The translations under genes and the position numbers were made by a program. The notes beneath the pieces are model-generated. The model worked only from the letters and a program-made list of their open reading frames with translations, did no database searches and was not told the DNA's origin. A DNA stretch of 64,000 bases from Flavobacteriales bacterium UBA972 (GTDB taxonomy: Bacteria > Bacteroidota > Bacteroidia > Flavobacteriales > Schleiferiaceae). The stretch covers positions 32,293-96,292 of the forward strand of contig DBBY01000002.1 of NCBI GenBank assembly GCA_002292855.1, in the 5' to 3' direction. This document shows, one piece after another, positions 8,723 through 17,995 of this stretch. Each line of letters opens with the position of its first letter. Within the stretch, counting starts at the first letter, position 1.

Positions 8723-9429
8723 ACGCCCAATCGCTGGGCAAAGGCCGCAACGGCATATAGGCCGGCGGTTTCTGTTCTAAGTCGGTGGGGGCCCAGGTGC
8801 ACTAAGGTGAATCCCTTGGATTGCGCGGCCGACACTTCAGACTCCGAGAAGTCTCCCTCGGGGCCAATAAAAACCGACCAGGATTCCGTGGGTTTGCTGC
8901 GGATCAATGGCGGCAGAAAATGAGAGTCCGCGCCGTCTATTAAGGCCGCAATCGCTTTTTGCTCGCTGGCACAAGCCTCCAATGCCTGCTCAAAGGGAAC
9001 GGGGCCGTGGAGTAGGGGCAGCCTTCCCTTGTTGCTTTGCTTGCAGGCGGCCTGCATAACGCGCACCAGTCGGTCGAGTTTGAGCCTTCTGCGCTCCGAA
9101 CGGGCGCATTCCAAAAGGGTCAGGGAATGCAGGCCCATTTCTACGGATTTTTCAAGGAGCCACTCCAGGCGGTCAAGGTTTTTGGTCGGAGCCACATAGA
9201 GGTGAAAGGATCCCGAAACAGCCCCGTAGTTGGGAATTTCAAGGGCATTGCCCACCATTGCGTCTCGCTTGTTGATGAACTGAAGCGCACCTTCCCAAGC
9301 CGATCCCTCGCCATCAAGCACCCTCACGAGGTCGCCGTCAGAGAGCCGGAGCACGCTGCGAGCATGCCGGCTTTCTTCTTCATTGAGAATCAAATTTCGG
9401 CCCTGCCTAAGTCCCCAAAAATGGTGCAT
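8719..9429 (-). CDS. rsmE: 16S rRNA (uracil(1498)-N(3))-methyltransferase
   Basis: This 236-residue SPOUT-class methyltransferase methylates U1498 of 16S rRNA in the decoding region using S-adenosylmethionine. Family blocks are the N-terminal EEESRHARSVLRLSDGD, the SAM-binding knot VFIGPEGDFSESEV and the terminal LRTETAGLYAVAAF. It lies one base after the rimK stop and is the last gene of the tsaD-rimB-rimK-rsmE cluster; all four act on tRNA, ribosomal protein or rRNA. It starts with ATG. Confidence 0.94.
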   Translation of the reverse strand: MHHFWGLRQGRNLILNEEESRHARSVLRLSDGDLVRVLDGEGSAWEGALQFINKRDAMVGNALEIPNYGAVSGSFHLYVAPTKNLDRLEWLLEKSVEMGLHSLTLLECARSERRRLKLDRLVRVMQAACKQSNKGRLPLLHGPVPFEQALEACASEQKAIAALIDGADSHFLPPLIRSKPTESWSVFIGPEGDFSESEVSAAQSKGFTLVHLGPHRLRTETAGLYAVAAFAQRLGV

Positions 9430-10341
9430 TTAGGCTCCGATTTTGTCCTTGGACTGGGCCTTGGACTGCAGGTGGTTTGCAGACACGTAGTCGATGATGT
9501 GGCCGGCCACGTCGATTCCGGTGACGGACTCTACGCCACCCAACCCGGGAGAGGAATTGACCTCCATAATTAAGGGTCCGCGGGCGCTTTGGAGCATGTC
9601 TACCCCCGCGACCATAAGTCCAAGGGCCTTGGCAGCCTTCACGGCCATGGCGCGTTCGCTTGCCTTGAGCTTGATGGGAATTCCCTGACCGCCTCCGTGC
9701 AAATTGCTGCGAAATTCGCCTTCGCGGCCTTGGCGTTTGTAGGCGGCTACGACCTTGCCTCCAACCACAATGGCCCGAATGTCAGCACCTTTGGCTTCTT
9801 TGATGAATTCCTGCACCAAAATATTGGCGTCAAGGGAATAAAATGCTTCAATGACGCTTCGCGCGGCTGTTTTGGACTCGGCTAAAACGACGCCCTTACC
9901 CTGAGTGCCCTCCAAGAGTTTGACTACGAGAGGGGCTCCGCCTACTTCTTTAATCAGAGCGTCTACGTCAGAGGGCTGCTTGGCAACGGCGGTTCGTGGA
10001 ATGGCCACCCCTGCCTTGGCAAGAATTTGAAGGGCGCGAAGCTTGTCGCGGGACCGCACTAAGGCAAGGCTGCTCACGGGCGTGAAGACCTGCTTCATCT
10101 CGAGCTGTCGGAGCATTGCAGCGCCATAAATGGTAATGGATGCTCCAATTCGTGGAATCACAGCATCGACCCCTTCAATTCGGTGGTCTCCATAGTAAAT
10201 GTCGAGCTCGTTGGCAGACAGAACGGCATAGCTGCGTCCAATATTCATGACCTTGGCCTGGTGTCCGCGGGATTCCGCAGCCTCCACAAGCCTGCGGGTG
10301 GAGTAAAGATTGCGGTTGGCAGACAAAATAAGTATAATCAT
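9430..10341 (-). CDS. rimK: ATP-grasp alpha-L-glutamate ligase, RimK family
   Basis: This 303-residue ATP-grasp ligase shows the nucleotide-binding loop VVKLLEGTQGKGV and the metal-binding stretch IMEVNSSPGLGGVE. RimK adds glutamate residues to the C terminus of ribosomal protein S6 and can make free poly-glutamate. The N-terminal part (ILILSANRNLYSTRRLVEAA) is typical of RimK. The ATG overlaps the stop of a RimB-like gene as ATGA, and such pairing supports the RimK assignment over other ATP-grasp ligases. The lysine-rich tail after about residue 290 looks variable. Confidence 0.92.
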   Translation of the reverse strand: MIILILSANRNLYSTRRLVEAAESRGHQAKVMNIGRSYAVLSANELDIYYGDHRIEGVDAVIPRIGASITIYGAAMLRQLEMKQVFTPVSSLALVRSRDKLRALQILAKAGVAIPRTAVAKQPSDVDALIKEVGGAPLVVKLLEGTQGKGVVLAESKTAARSVIEAFYSLDANILVQEFIKEAKGADIRAIVVGGKVVAAYKRQGREGEFRSNLHGGGQGIPIKLKASERAMAVKAAKALGLMVAGVDMLQSARGPLIMEVNSSPGLGGVESVTGIDVAGHIIDYVSANHLQSKAQSKDKIGA

Positions 10342-10802
10342 GGAGCGGCAGGACTTGGTGGGATGGTTCGCGAAAGGTACTTCGCTGAGGAGTTTCGTCG
10401 CCGCACGTTAACTATAAATCCGCGCTTCAAAAAGGTGCGCCCAAGAAGCAAGGGATTGCGCATGCGCGAACGGTCTGAAAGGCTGAATTCTTGGTTGAAG
10501 TCTTCGCCATAAACGCGAAGCTGCAGGTATATTAGGTAGCGTTCTTGACGGTCACCAAAACTGGATTTTACCGTCACCTTGCGAAACTGCTCGTGCCGCG
10601 TGACCGCCCCGCTCTGCCAGGTAACCATTAGCGCCTCGCCGTCGAGGTGAAAATTGATGCAGTGAATCGCACAATGGTATGCCCCGCTGTCGACGACTGC
10701 ATTGGCACCAAGCCATTGGAGCTGCGGCAGGTCCACCAACTCGGTGCGACCTAAACTGCGGTTTGGGCTGCGGTCTGGGCTGAGATTGGGGGAATCATTC
10801 AT
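10338..10802 (-). CDS. RimB/ATP-dependent zinc-protease-like (retropepsin-fold) protein
   Basis: This 154-residue protein belongs to the family annotated as ATP-dependent zinc protease or RimB, a retropepsin-like fold. The aspartyl-protease-type block is NAVVDSGAYHCAIH, with the Asp-Ser-Gly triad, and a second block is NPLLLGRTFLKRGFIVNV. In Pseudomonas, RimB works with RimK in ribosomal modification, and the ATGA overlap with rimK here agrees. The first 20 residues are a repetitive Ser/Pro/Arg/Asn stretch encoded by a short imperfect repeat and are probably disordered. Proteolytic activity is assumed from the family only. Confidence 0.82.
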   Translation of the reverse strand: MNDSPNLSPDRSPNRSLGRTELVDLPQLQWLGANAVVDSGAYHCAIHCINFHLDGEALMVTWQSGAVTRHEQFRKVTVKSSFGDRQERYLIYLQLRVYGEDFNQEFSLSDRSRMRNPLLLGRTFLKRGFIVNVRRRNSSAKYLSRTIPPSPAAP

Positions 10803-11838
10803 GAAGCGAAGGTACTTCTAGCCTTGCGCTGGCGGCTTCATGGAGGGAACTAAAACGCCCTGATTGATAGGCGTAGTAGGCGACTGCTCCAATCATTGCA
10901 GCGTTGTCGGTGGCATAGCTAAGGGGCGGAATTCCTATGGGAACTCCCCGCCGGGCTGCCCAGGCTTTTGCTTCGCGGCGCAGCAAGGAATTGGCGGCGA
11001 CTCCGCCGGCCAGTACCACAAACTGATGCTCGGGGCCAAGCGCGCGGTCGAGCCGTTCGAGCAAGGGTTGAATCAGGGTCTGCCGAGCCGACGCACACCA
11101 GTCGTTGAGGCGATCCGTCAAGGTGTTGGGATTGCTGCGCAGTTCCTTTTGAAGGCTGTAAAGAATGCTGGTTTTGAGTCCGCTGTAGCTAAAGTCGAGA
11201 CCGGCAGTCTGCATTTTGGCAAAAACAAAGGCGTTGGGGTCGCCCAGTTCCGCGAGCCGGTCCACCTCGGGCCCGCCGGGGTAGGGAAGACCCAAGGTCT
11301 TGGCCGTTTTGTCGAAGGCTTCGCCCACGGCATCGTCAAGGGTTCCGCCCAAAAGAACAAAATCAAAAGCGGACCTCACGTCAAAAAGCTGGGTGTGACC
11401 GCCCGAAACGACTAGGGCCAAAAAGGGGAAACCCTGAAGCGGATTATCTTGAATACCCGGTTCGATAAGGCTGTGGGCAAGAACGTGTGCTTGAATGTGG
11501 TTGACGCCAATGAAGGGAATTTCGAGGGACATGGCCAGGGATTTCGCCATTCCGTGGCCGACCAGGAGGGAACCCAAGAGTCCGGGGCCCTCGGTAGCTG
11601 CAACCGCATCAAGGTCGCTGAAGGCAATTCCAGCCTGATCCATCGCCGCACGAACGGTTGGGACGGCCATCAGGCTGTGCGCTCGGGATGCGAGTTCTGG
11701 AACGACTCCGCCGTACTGCTCGTGCACGGATTGTCCGTAGACCACGTTAGACAGTACCCTCTGGCCCCGAAGGACCGCGGCCGCGCTGTCGTCGCAGCTG
11801 CTTTCGATAGAAAGTATTAGGGGTTCACTGCCGGCCAT
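10795..11838 (-). CDS. tsaD: tRNA N6-adenosine threonylcarbamoyltransferase
   Basis: This 347-residue TsaD (Kae1/Gcp family) transfers the threonylcarbamoyl group to A37 of tRNAs reading ANN codons. The opening ILSIESSCDDSAAA is diagnostic. The metal-binding HIQAHVLAH and the nucleotide-binding VVSGGHTQL and GGVAANSLLR are present. The length is normal. A -7 promoter element lies four bases upstream of the ATG. The 3' end overlaps the RimB-like gene by eight bases, so tsaD heads a four-gene translation-related operon. Confidence 0.97.
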   Translation of the reverse strand: MAGSEPLILSIESSCDDSAAAVLRGQRVLSNVVYGQSVHEQYGGVVPELASRAHSLMAVPTVRAAMDQAGIAFSDLDAVAATEGPGLLGSLLVGHGMAKSLAMSLEIPFIGVNHIQAHVLAHSLIEPGIQDNPLQGFPFLALVVSGGHTQLFDVRSAFDFVLLGGTLDDAVGEAFDKTAKTLGLPYPGGPEVDRLAELGDPNAFVFAKMQTAGLDFSYSGLKTSILYSLQKELRSNPNTLTDRLNDWCASARQTLIQPLLERLDRALGPEHQFVVLAGGVAANSLLRREAKAWAARRGVPIGIPPLSYATDNAAMIGAVAYYAYQSGRFSSLHEAASARLEVPSLHE

Positions 11839-11842
11839 GGCG

Positions 11843-11850
11843 CAAAATTA
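11843..11850 (-). promoter_or_regulatory. -7 promoter element for tsaD (TAATTTTG)
   Basis: Exact TAnnTTTG on the minus strand, ending four bases before the tsaD ATG. With the usual spacing transcription would begin at or next to the A of ATG. Confidence 0.65.
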
Positions 11851-11856
11851 GGTCCG

Positions 11857-11864
11857 TAACTTCG
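11857..11864 (+). promoter_or_regulatory. -7 promoter element for tamB (TAACTTCG)
   Basis: One mismatch to TAnnTTTG, ending four bases before the tamB ATG. It is divergent from the tsaD element only six bases away. Confidence 0.55.
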
Positions 11865-11868
11865 CAGC

Positions 11869-14800
11869 ATGGCTGCGCGCATCGTTAAAATATCGCTATG
11901 GACCCTCGCTGGTCTTGCCGGGGCATTGATCCTGGCCTTTGCCATGCTGGCGCTTAACCCAGTCTTGCTGAGCCGCCCGGCAGAAAAATGGGTTCGCAGC
12001 TACCTCGAGGCCAATCCTTTGGCGGACTCTGCGCGCATGGAGTTCCGCTCCATTACCTGGAAGCCGCTGCGCGGATTGGAGGTTCATGGAATACGCATTC
12101 ATCGGGCCGAGGAGGGACTGTTCTTGGGCAGTGCCGAACTCTCGGGCCTGGGTTGGCGCAAGGGAAGACTCTACGCAGACCGACTCATTCTGGATTCCTT
12201 GGTAGTTAGTGGTATTCCTGACTCGAAGTGGCTGGACTGGTTCAGTCCCTGGACCGACTCCTCAGACACCAGCTCCTCGGGATTTTCTTGCGAAATTGCG
12301 GAAGTAGAGCTGGGTTTTTGGGCGCGCGACGTTCGGGGAGATACCCTGATCGCTCCCTCGAACCTTCGGATTAAGCAGCTGGTTTGGGCCTCGAATTCCC
12401 TGGGACTTGACGCGAGCTTGGGACTTGATCTGCCTGGTGCTGGTCTTATTGAGGCCAAGGTTCGCATGGATTCTGCGGCTACCGAGGCCGAAGTGCGCTG
12501 GTCCAACCTTTTGGCTGAAGTGAAGTATTCGCCCAAGGCAATTCGCATAGCGGTATCGGATGACTCGTCGAATACGGTTGTTTTAAATGCATTCCAGAGC
12601 AAGAGCGAATGGATACTGCCCGAACAGGGCTTGCAATGGGGTCAGTTCGAGGCGCAGGCACGCGGACGATGGGGCGACTTAGGCCGTGAGCTCGAGCTAA
12701 GGGCTCCGGGTCTTGCCCTGCGGGCCAGCGAGCGCAGCGGCTCAGTTAAAGCCACGTTGACGGCGGATTCCACCAAACAGACTGACGGCAGCAAGTGGCT
12801 GATTCACGGGGGGCTCGAGGCCAAGTATTCCGCTTCGAACTGGGCGGTGCAAGGCAAAAACCTGAATGCCCGATGGTTGGAGCAAAGAGCGCAGTTTACT
12901 TCGATTGATTTAAGCGGAACAAGCAGCCGGTGGCGAGCCCTTGTGGGGGAGTCGACCTACGGCAGCATCGAAGCTAAGGGCGACTACGATCTGGGTTCTG
13001 TTGCACTTCTATGGCGGCCCTTAAGCCCGATTAAGCCTCTTAAAGACCTCCCCGCGGTGCATCGGGTGCGGGCGCAGTGGTCGGCATTAGAGCCCTATTC
13101 CTTGGTCGCGTCGGCCGAAGACAGTCTGGCAATCGTGGCTCGGTTCAAGGCGAGCCAGTCCTCCAAGGCCTGGAACATTGAGGCTTCGTGGGGGAGCTAT
13201 CAGCTTAAGGCTTTGTTCAAGCGCAGCCCGGACCAATGGAACTTTGGGGGCTCAAGCAGTTCCGATATAGCCTCGCAGCTCGTGGCGGGCAAAGTACAGG
13301 TGCTGGATTCCCTTGGCTTAACGAAATTGGATGCGTCTGGGGCCTCGCTGCAGGTTCACCTAGAGAACAGCACTGAATTTACCCGCGGCTCGGCCAAGTA
13401 CCTGCATGAGGGTCGAATCGGCCGATGGGACTATCTGGCCAATGCGTCCAAAGTCCGCCATGAATTTACCTGGGACGGGCCCGAGAAGGCAGTTGCTGTT
13501 TTAACGGCACGACCCGGAGACAGCTTAAAGGTTCAGTTGACGGGCCTCGCAAACCACCCGCGCGGTGGGGAATTAAAGGCTCAAATGCAGATTTGGCCCT
13601 ACGGAAGCAAGTGGACCGGCGGCTTGATCGACGGATACGGTGACGCTTGGTACAAGCCTGAGGACGGCGACAGCCTGCGAATTCACGGAATTTTGCAGGG
13701 CGCGGGCCGACTTTCCTATGATTTTGACAAGGGGCGCGTGGCCCTGGATGAGGCGCTTTTTTGGAACTGCGCAGAGGGGCAATTGGCTTTGGACGGGGCC
13801 TGGAGCCCCATCGAGGGAGAGTTTTTAAGGCTTCGCGCGAGCGGGCTCAATCTGCCCTTTTGGACCAAGATTGCGGGCCTTGAGCAGTTTGAATTCGGTG
13901 GTTCGGTCTCGCTGGATGCCAAATTCATGAACCGTCAGGCCGGCTGGGCAGTCTCGGGCGGACTCCAATCCGAAAACCTCAGCATGAAGCAGCAGCCTTT
14001 GGGTGTGTTTTCGCTTGGTCTTGATTTTGTTCCCGACCGGGAGGCTGCCGATTTGAGCCTTCGATGGGACCACGGCGATACGGCTATTGTGCACGTCAAT
14101 GGCAGCTACGGCGTCAGTGGCCTAGAGGCGGTCAGCGAACAAATTAGCATTCCGGTGCGCTGGGCACGGCCCTTTGCCGACGGAACCATTGATGCCCTTG
14201 ACGGTCGAATCAAGGGACGCGTTCAATGCGCTGCAAATTCTGATTTCTCCAACCTGCGGTGGGAGGGGAGCGGAGTCTGGAGCAATGCAGGCTTGACTAT
14301 TCCTGCTTTGGGTCTTGGGCTGCGCGGCACGGCTCCTTGGGTTTTGGGGCAAAAGTCCCTTAAAATGGGACCAAGCCGGTTTGCCGACCACCGGGGAGTC
14401 GGTTCTACTGAAGTTTCGGTCAATCTCAATTTTGAAGCGCAGCAGCTTGTCGATTTGAGGTTCACGACCGAGGGGATGGTGGTTATGGATGTGCCGCCCA
14501 GTCCCAAGGCTGATTTTTATGGCTACGTGGTGGCTTCGGGCTCGGGAGACCTCAAGGGAAGCACCTCGTCTCTTCGCATGAATGTCAGGGCTAAGTCCAT
14601 TGATTCCTCGGTTTTCGTACTTCCCTTGGACGCGCCCGTTTCGCTCGATGAGGTGAAGTTCTTAACCTTCCGCAGCCGTGCCGAGCCCCTCAAGCCGCAG
14701 AAGCGCAACTCGGAGGATTTCAAGTTTGACCTTCACCTAGATCTCGAGGTTACCGAGGATATTCTGGCTCAGTTAATCCTTGATGAAACGCTTGGCGACG

Positions 14801-15684
14801 TTATCGAGGCCCGCGGAACCGGCCCAATATCCCTGGACGTTCCCTGGGTGGGCGACATGATGCTTCGAGGCAACCTGACCATGGATCGGGGAACCTATTT
14901 GTTTACCCTCGGCAACCTAATCAACAAACCCTTTAGTCTGGTTCCGGGCGGAACCATACGGTGGACCGGCGACCCCTATGCGGCCCAAATGAACCTTACC
15001 GCCCTCTACCGCACGCGCGCCGACGTCAAGGACTACCTCTCGCTGCCTGATGCGGGCCGGCAAAACCTTGACGTGCGCCTGACGGCAACGGGTCCGCTTT
15101 TTCAGCCCCAGCTCGCCTTTGACATTGGAATGCCCAATGCAGGAGAAATCGCGCAAGCCGCTCTCGCAAGCCGATTGAGCTATGCTGACGAGCGGACTAC
15201 TCAAGTACTTAGTTTGTTGACAATCAGTTCATTTTGGTTGGGTTCTTCACCCCTTTCAGCGCAGGGTATGCAGGCGGTAGAAAGCAATACCACGCAGGTG
15301 CTGGCCTCCCAATTCAGCAATTTCGTGACCCAAGGATTGGGAGCAGATTGGGATGTAAACCTGGCCTATTCCAACAACAGCGCGGCCGCTCAGCGCGAGA
15401 TGGAAGCCAGTATCGGCAAGAGCTTTTTGGACGATCGCCTCAGCATTCAAACCGAGTGGGGCATACCCATAGGCCAATCGCAGCCCAGCATAGGTCTTGG
15501 AGATATTGAAATTCGGTACCAGCTGTCTGAAGACGGTCGATGGTCCACCAAGGCCTACCAGAGCAAAAACAACCAAATGCTACAAACCGGGGTAGTCGGA
15601 AGCCAGCGCCAGGGCGTTGGAATACGTTTTGAGCAAAGTGGCACTTCGTGGCGCCAACTGCTGCAGCGCCCAAAGAAGGACTAG
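11869..15684 (+). CDS. tamB: Translocation and assembly module TamB domain protein
   Basis: This 1271-residue protein has one N-terminal membrane anchor (about residues 8-35), a long periplasmic region rich in beta strands with an AsmA-like beginning, and a C-terminal TamB/DUF490 domain over about the last 350 residues. The segment around MLRGNLTMDRGTYLFTLGNLINKPF is typical of that domain. TamB proteins bridge inner and outer membranes and are implicated in outer-membrane protein insertion and phospholipid transport. No TamA/BamA-type partner is adjacent. The start follows a promoter element by four bases. The 3' end overlaps ribB by four bases on the opposite strand. Confidence 0.9.
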   Translation: MAARIVKISLWTLAGLAGALILAFAMLALNPVLLSRPAEKWVRSYLEANPLADSARMEFRSITWKPLRGLEVHGIRIHRAEEGLFLGSAELSGLGWRKGRLYADRLILDSLVVSGIPDSKWLDWFSPWTDSSDTSSSGFSCEIAEVELGFWARDVRGDTLIAPSNLRIKQLVWASNSLGLDASLGLDLPGAGLIEAKVRMDSAATEAEVRWSNLLAEVKYSPKAIRIAVSDDSSNTVVLNAFQSKSEWILPEQGLQWGQFEAQARGRWGDLGRELELRAPGLALRASERSGSVKATLTADSTKQTDGSKWLIHGGLEAKYSASNWAVQGKNLNARWLEQRAQFTSIDLSGTSSRWRALVGESTYGSIEAKGDYDLGSVALLWRPLSPIKPLKDLPAVHRVRAQWSALEPYSLVASAEDSLAIVARFKASQSSKAWNIEASWGSYQLKALFKRSPDQWNFGGSSSSDIASQLVAGKVQVLDSLGLTKLDASGASLQVHLENSTEFTRGSAKYLHEGRIGRWDYLANASKVRHEFTWDGPEKAVAVLTARPGDSLKVQLTGLANHPRGGELKAQMQIWPYGSKWTGGLIDGYGDAWYKPEDGDSLRIHGILQGAGRLSYDFDKGRVALDEALFWNCAEGQLALDGAWSPIEGEFLRLRASGLNLPFWTKIAGLEQFEFGGSVSLDAKFMNRQAGWAVSGGLQSENLSMKQQPLGVFSLGLDFVPDREAADLSLRWDHGDTAIVHVNGSYGVSGLEAVSEQISIPVRWARPFADGTIDALDGRIKGRVQCAANSDFSNLRWEGSGVWSNAGLTIPALGLGLRGTAPWVLGQKSLKMGPSRFADHRGVGSTEVSVNLNFEAQQLVDLRFTTEGMVVMDVPPSPKADFYGYVVASGSGDLKGSTSSLRMNVRAKSIDSSVFVLPLDAPVSLDEVKFLTFRSRAEPLKPQKRNSEDFKFDLHLDLEVTEDILAQLILDETLGDVIEARGTGPISLDVPWVGDMMLRGNLTMDRGTYLFTLGNLINKPFSLVPGGTIRWTGDPYAAQMNLTALYRTRADVKDYLSLPDAGRQNLDVRLTATGPLFQPQLAFDIGMPNAGEIAQAALASRLSYADERTTQVLSLLTISSFWLGSSPLSAQGMQAVESNTTQVLASQFSNFVTQGLGADWDVNLAYSNNSAAAQREMEASIGKSFLDDRLSIQTEWGIPIGQSQPSIGLGDIEIRYQLSEDGRWSTKAYQSKNNQMLQTGVVGSQRQGVGIRFEQSGTSWRQLLQRPKKD

Positions 15685-16799
15685 TAGAGGCTTTCGTTGC
15701 TCACTATTTGCAGGCCGTAGCCGTCAATTCCAACGCGACGCATAGGATTCTGCGTGAGAAGCACAACCCTTCGAAGGCCCAAGCCGTGGAGAATTTGTGC
15801 TCCAACTCCATAGTCCAATGGGTCTTGGCCCATGGATCGCACCGCCGTCGGGGGCGATGAGGGGTTCCATTGCGTCCAATCTGGGGCAAGTCCGCGCTGG
15901 TTGAGGCAGACGATGCATCCCGATCCGCGCTCGGCAATCTTTTTCATAGAGGCCTCAAAGTGAAGGGAATTGCTGCCCTCTGATGCCTCAAAATGCTGCC
16001 AAGGGGTAGTGCCAAAGGCTCCGCTCTGCATGCGGACCAAAACATCGTCTTGCTCGTGCCAAGAGCCAAAGCTGAAGCTTGCATGCCGCTGGTCGGAGGT
16101 GGACTGCCCATAAATACGCACCTCCCATGGGCCGTAGGGGCTCTCAAGACGGTAGGACTGCAGCTCGTGAACAAGGCGATCCCGTTCCATGCGGTAGCGA
16201 ATCAACTGCTCGATGCTGATGATGCGCAGGTCGTGCTTTGCCGCCATGAGCTCGAGTTCGGGTAGCCGGGACATGCTCCCGTCTTCGTTCATGATTTCTA
16301 CAATAACTCCGGCCGGACGGCTTCCGGCAAGGCGGGCCAGATCAATGGCAGCTTCGGTGTGACCTGCGCGGCGAAGTACGCCACCAGGGCGCGCACGCAG
16401 TGGGAAGATGTGCCCCGGCCTGCGAAAGTCCCCACCGACTGTATTGGGGTTGGCGAGCGCATTGATGGTTTTGGCGCGATCTTGGGCGGAGATTCCGGTG
16501 CTAACTCCATGGCCTTCAAGGTCGACACTCACGGTAAATGCGGTCTCGTGGGGGTCTGTATTGCGCTGAACCATGGCATGCAGGTCGAGCTCGTCGCAGC
16601 GTTGGTCCACGAGTGGAACGCAGATGAGGCCTCGAGCATGCGTGGCCATGAAGTTGATGGTTTCAGGGCTTACTCCCTCTGCCAAGGCCACGAGGTCGCC
16701 CTCGTTTTCGCGGTCTTCGTCGTCAACGACAATGATCATTTTGCCGGCCCTAAGGTCGTCGAGCGCTTCTTCAATCGAAGCAAATGGAGTGGTTTTCAT
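15681..16799 (-). CDS. ribB: 3,4-dihydroxy-2-butanone 4-phosphate synthase fused to a degenerate GTP cyclohydrolase II domain
   Basis: This 372-residue protein has an intact RibB domain over about residues 1-205 (DDEDRENEGDL, the acidic Mg-binding loop; RRAGHTEAAIDLARLAG). RibB makes the four-carbon unit of riboflavin from ribulose 5-phosphate. The C-terminal half is aligned with GTP cyclohydrolase II but lacks the three zinc-binding cysteines of the RCDCG region and the RQEGRGIG loop, so it is unlikely to hydrolyse GTP. A separate active GTP cyclohydrolase II is expected elsewhere. The ATG at 16799 overlaps the upstream glycosyltransferase stop as ATGA and replaces a longer TTG-initiated frame. 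Confidence 0.92.
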   Translation of the reverse strand: MKTTPFASIEEALDDLRAGKMIIVVDDEDRENEGDLVALAEGVSPETINFMATHARGLICVPLVDQRCDELDLHAMVQRNTDPHETAFTVSVDLEGHGVSTGISAQDRAKTINALANPNTVGGDFRRPGHIFPLRARPGGVLRRAGHTEAAIDLARLAGSRPAGVIVEIMNEDGSMSRLPELELMAAKHDLRIISIEQLIRYRMERDRLVHELQSYRLESPYGPWEVRIYGQSTSDQRHASFSFGSWHEQDDVLVRMQSGAFGTTPWQHFEASEGSNSLHFEASMKKIAERGSGCIVCLNQRGLAPDWTQWNPSSPPTAVRSMGQDPLDYGVGAQILHGLGLRRVVLLTQNPMRRVGIDGYGLQIVSNESLY

Positions 16800-17995
16800 T
16801 CGTTGGTACGTGGAGTCGGTTCCCAAACGCCGTTGGTTCGGCCGCGAAGGTAGCGCAGGAATCCAAGGCCTAAAGCGAGGTTCATTAGCAGCAGGTGGTT
16901 CAGTAGGCGCAGGCCGGGTACTCGGATGAGCCGGCCCGGCAATCGGTAAAGCGGAGTTAAAGAAAAGGCCCTTAAAACGAGGGTATAGGCCGATAATCCG
17001 GCAAAGAGGGTCCAGGCCATTTGTCCGCCCTCAGACCAGGCTTGGCCAGGGACTAGTCCCAAGAGAATTCCGCCCAGAACCAGTAGGGGCGCGGTCCAGC
17101 GCAGCAGCTTATGCCCCAAAAAGACCAAGAGCACCGGCAACCGAAGCCGGTGAAGCGAGCCAATAAATCGTCCGATATTCTGCCAATTTCCATGGGCAAT
17201 GCGCACTTTGCGGTTGAATTCTGAGTTGCGGTCGTGGCTGACGTCTTCGCTGGCAACTGCATTTAGGGACCAGGCAACGTCTTCGCCACGGAGCATGGCA
17301 GAAAAGCTCAGGTAAAAATCCTCCATAAAAGTCCCGAATGGAATGGGGCGAAATGCTTCACGACGAATGGCATACAGCCCTCCTTCGACTCCCATGGCGC
17401 AACCGGTTCGGTCGTACTCTACGCGCTTGGCATAGTTCTCCCAATTGATGTACCAGCGCTCTTGGTCCGCAATTCCTCGGCCCCCGGATTTGCCCATGCC
17501 TCGGTAAAACAAGGATCCGCCCACCACCGACGCCTTGGGATTTAACTCGGCTTCGAGAAGCAGTTGGCGAATGCAGTCGGGGGCAAAAAATATATTAGCA
17601 TCGGTGCCCACCAACCAATCTCCCGTTGATTCGCTCACCAATCGATTAATTATCTGTGCTTTGCCCGAGCGCTGCTCCATGCGAATCCAATGGATGGAGG
17701 GGTGCTTTGCGCTGTACTGCGATAAAATCTCGTCGCTTCGGTCGGTACTTTGGTCGGAACCCACCCAAACTTCCAATTCGCCGGGGTAGTCCTGTGCCAG
17801 GAGGTGGTCGAGCATGCGGGCCAGGTTAGCCTCTTCGTTGTAGGCCGCAAAAACAACCGACACCTTGGGCAGCTTTGGTTGATGCGTGGCTTCTTCTAGG
17901 CTTTTCGGTTTTTGACCTAGGGCTCTCAGAACCACGGGAAAAAGACTGTAGGGAACCAGAGCAAGCCCCCAAAAAATCAATGCTATAGCTTCCAT
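16796..17995 (-). CDS. Membrane-associated family 2 glycosyltransferase
   Basis: This 399-residue glycosyltransferase has an N-terminal membrane helix (about residues 1-27), a GT-A catalytic domain and three or four C-terminal membrane helices (about residues 280-380). The GT2 opening VSVVFAAYNEEANL, the VGSDQSTDRSDEI block and a later acidic FMEDFYL are visible. It probably transfers a sugar from a nucleotide donor to a lipid-linked acceptor at the inner membrane. The neighbouring GT4, lptF/G and lolA genes suggest lipopolysaccharide or surface glycan assembly. Donor and acceptor cannot be told. It overlaps the GT4 stop by one base and ribB by four. Confidence 0.88.
   Translation of the reverse strand: MEAIALIFWGLALVPYSLFPVVLRALGQKPKSLEEATHQPKLPKVSVVFAAYNEEANLARMLDHLLAQDYPGELEVWVGSDQSTDRSDEILSQYSAKHPSIHWIRMEQRSGKAQIINRLVSESTGDWLVGTDANIFFAPDCIRQLLLEAELNPKASVVGGSLFYRGMGKSGGRGIADQERWYINWENYAKRVEYDRTGCAMGVEGGLYAIRREAFRPIPFGTFMEDFYLSFSAMLRGEDVAWSLNAVASEDVSHDRNSEFNRKVRIAHGNWQNIGRFIGSLHRLRLPVLLVFLGHKLLRWTAPLLVLGGILLGLVPGQAWSEGGQMAWTLFAGLSAYTLVLRAFSLTPLYRLPGRLIRVPGLRLLNHLLLMNLALGLGFLRYLRGRTNGVWEPTPRTNE

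Noticed and set aside
15681..16826. Bifunctional RibBA with active GTP cyclohydrolase II
   Set aside because: The zinc-binding cysteines and the arginine loop of the second domain are missing.
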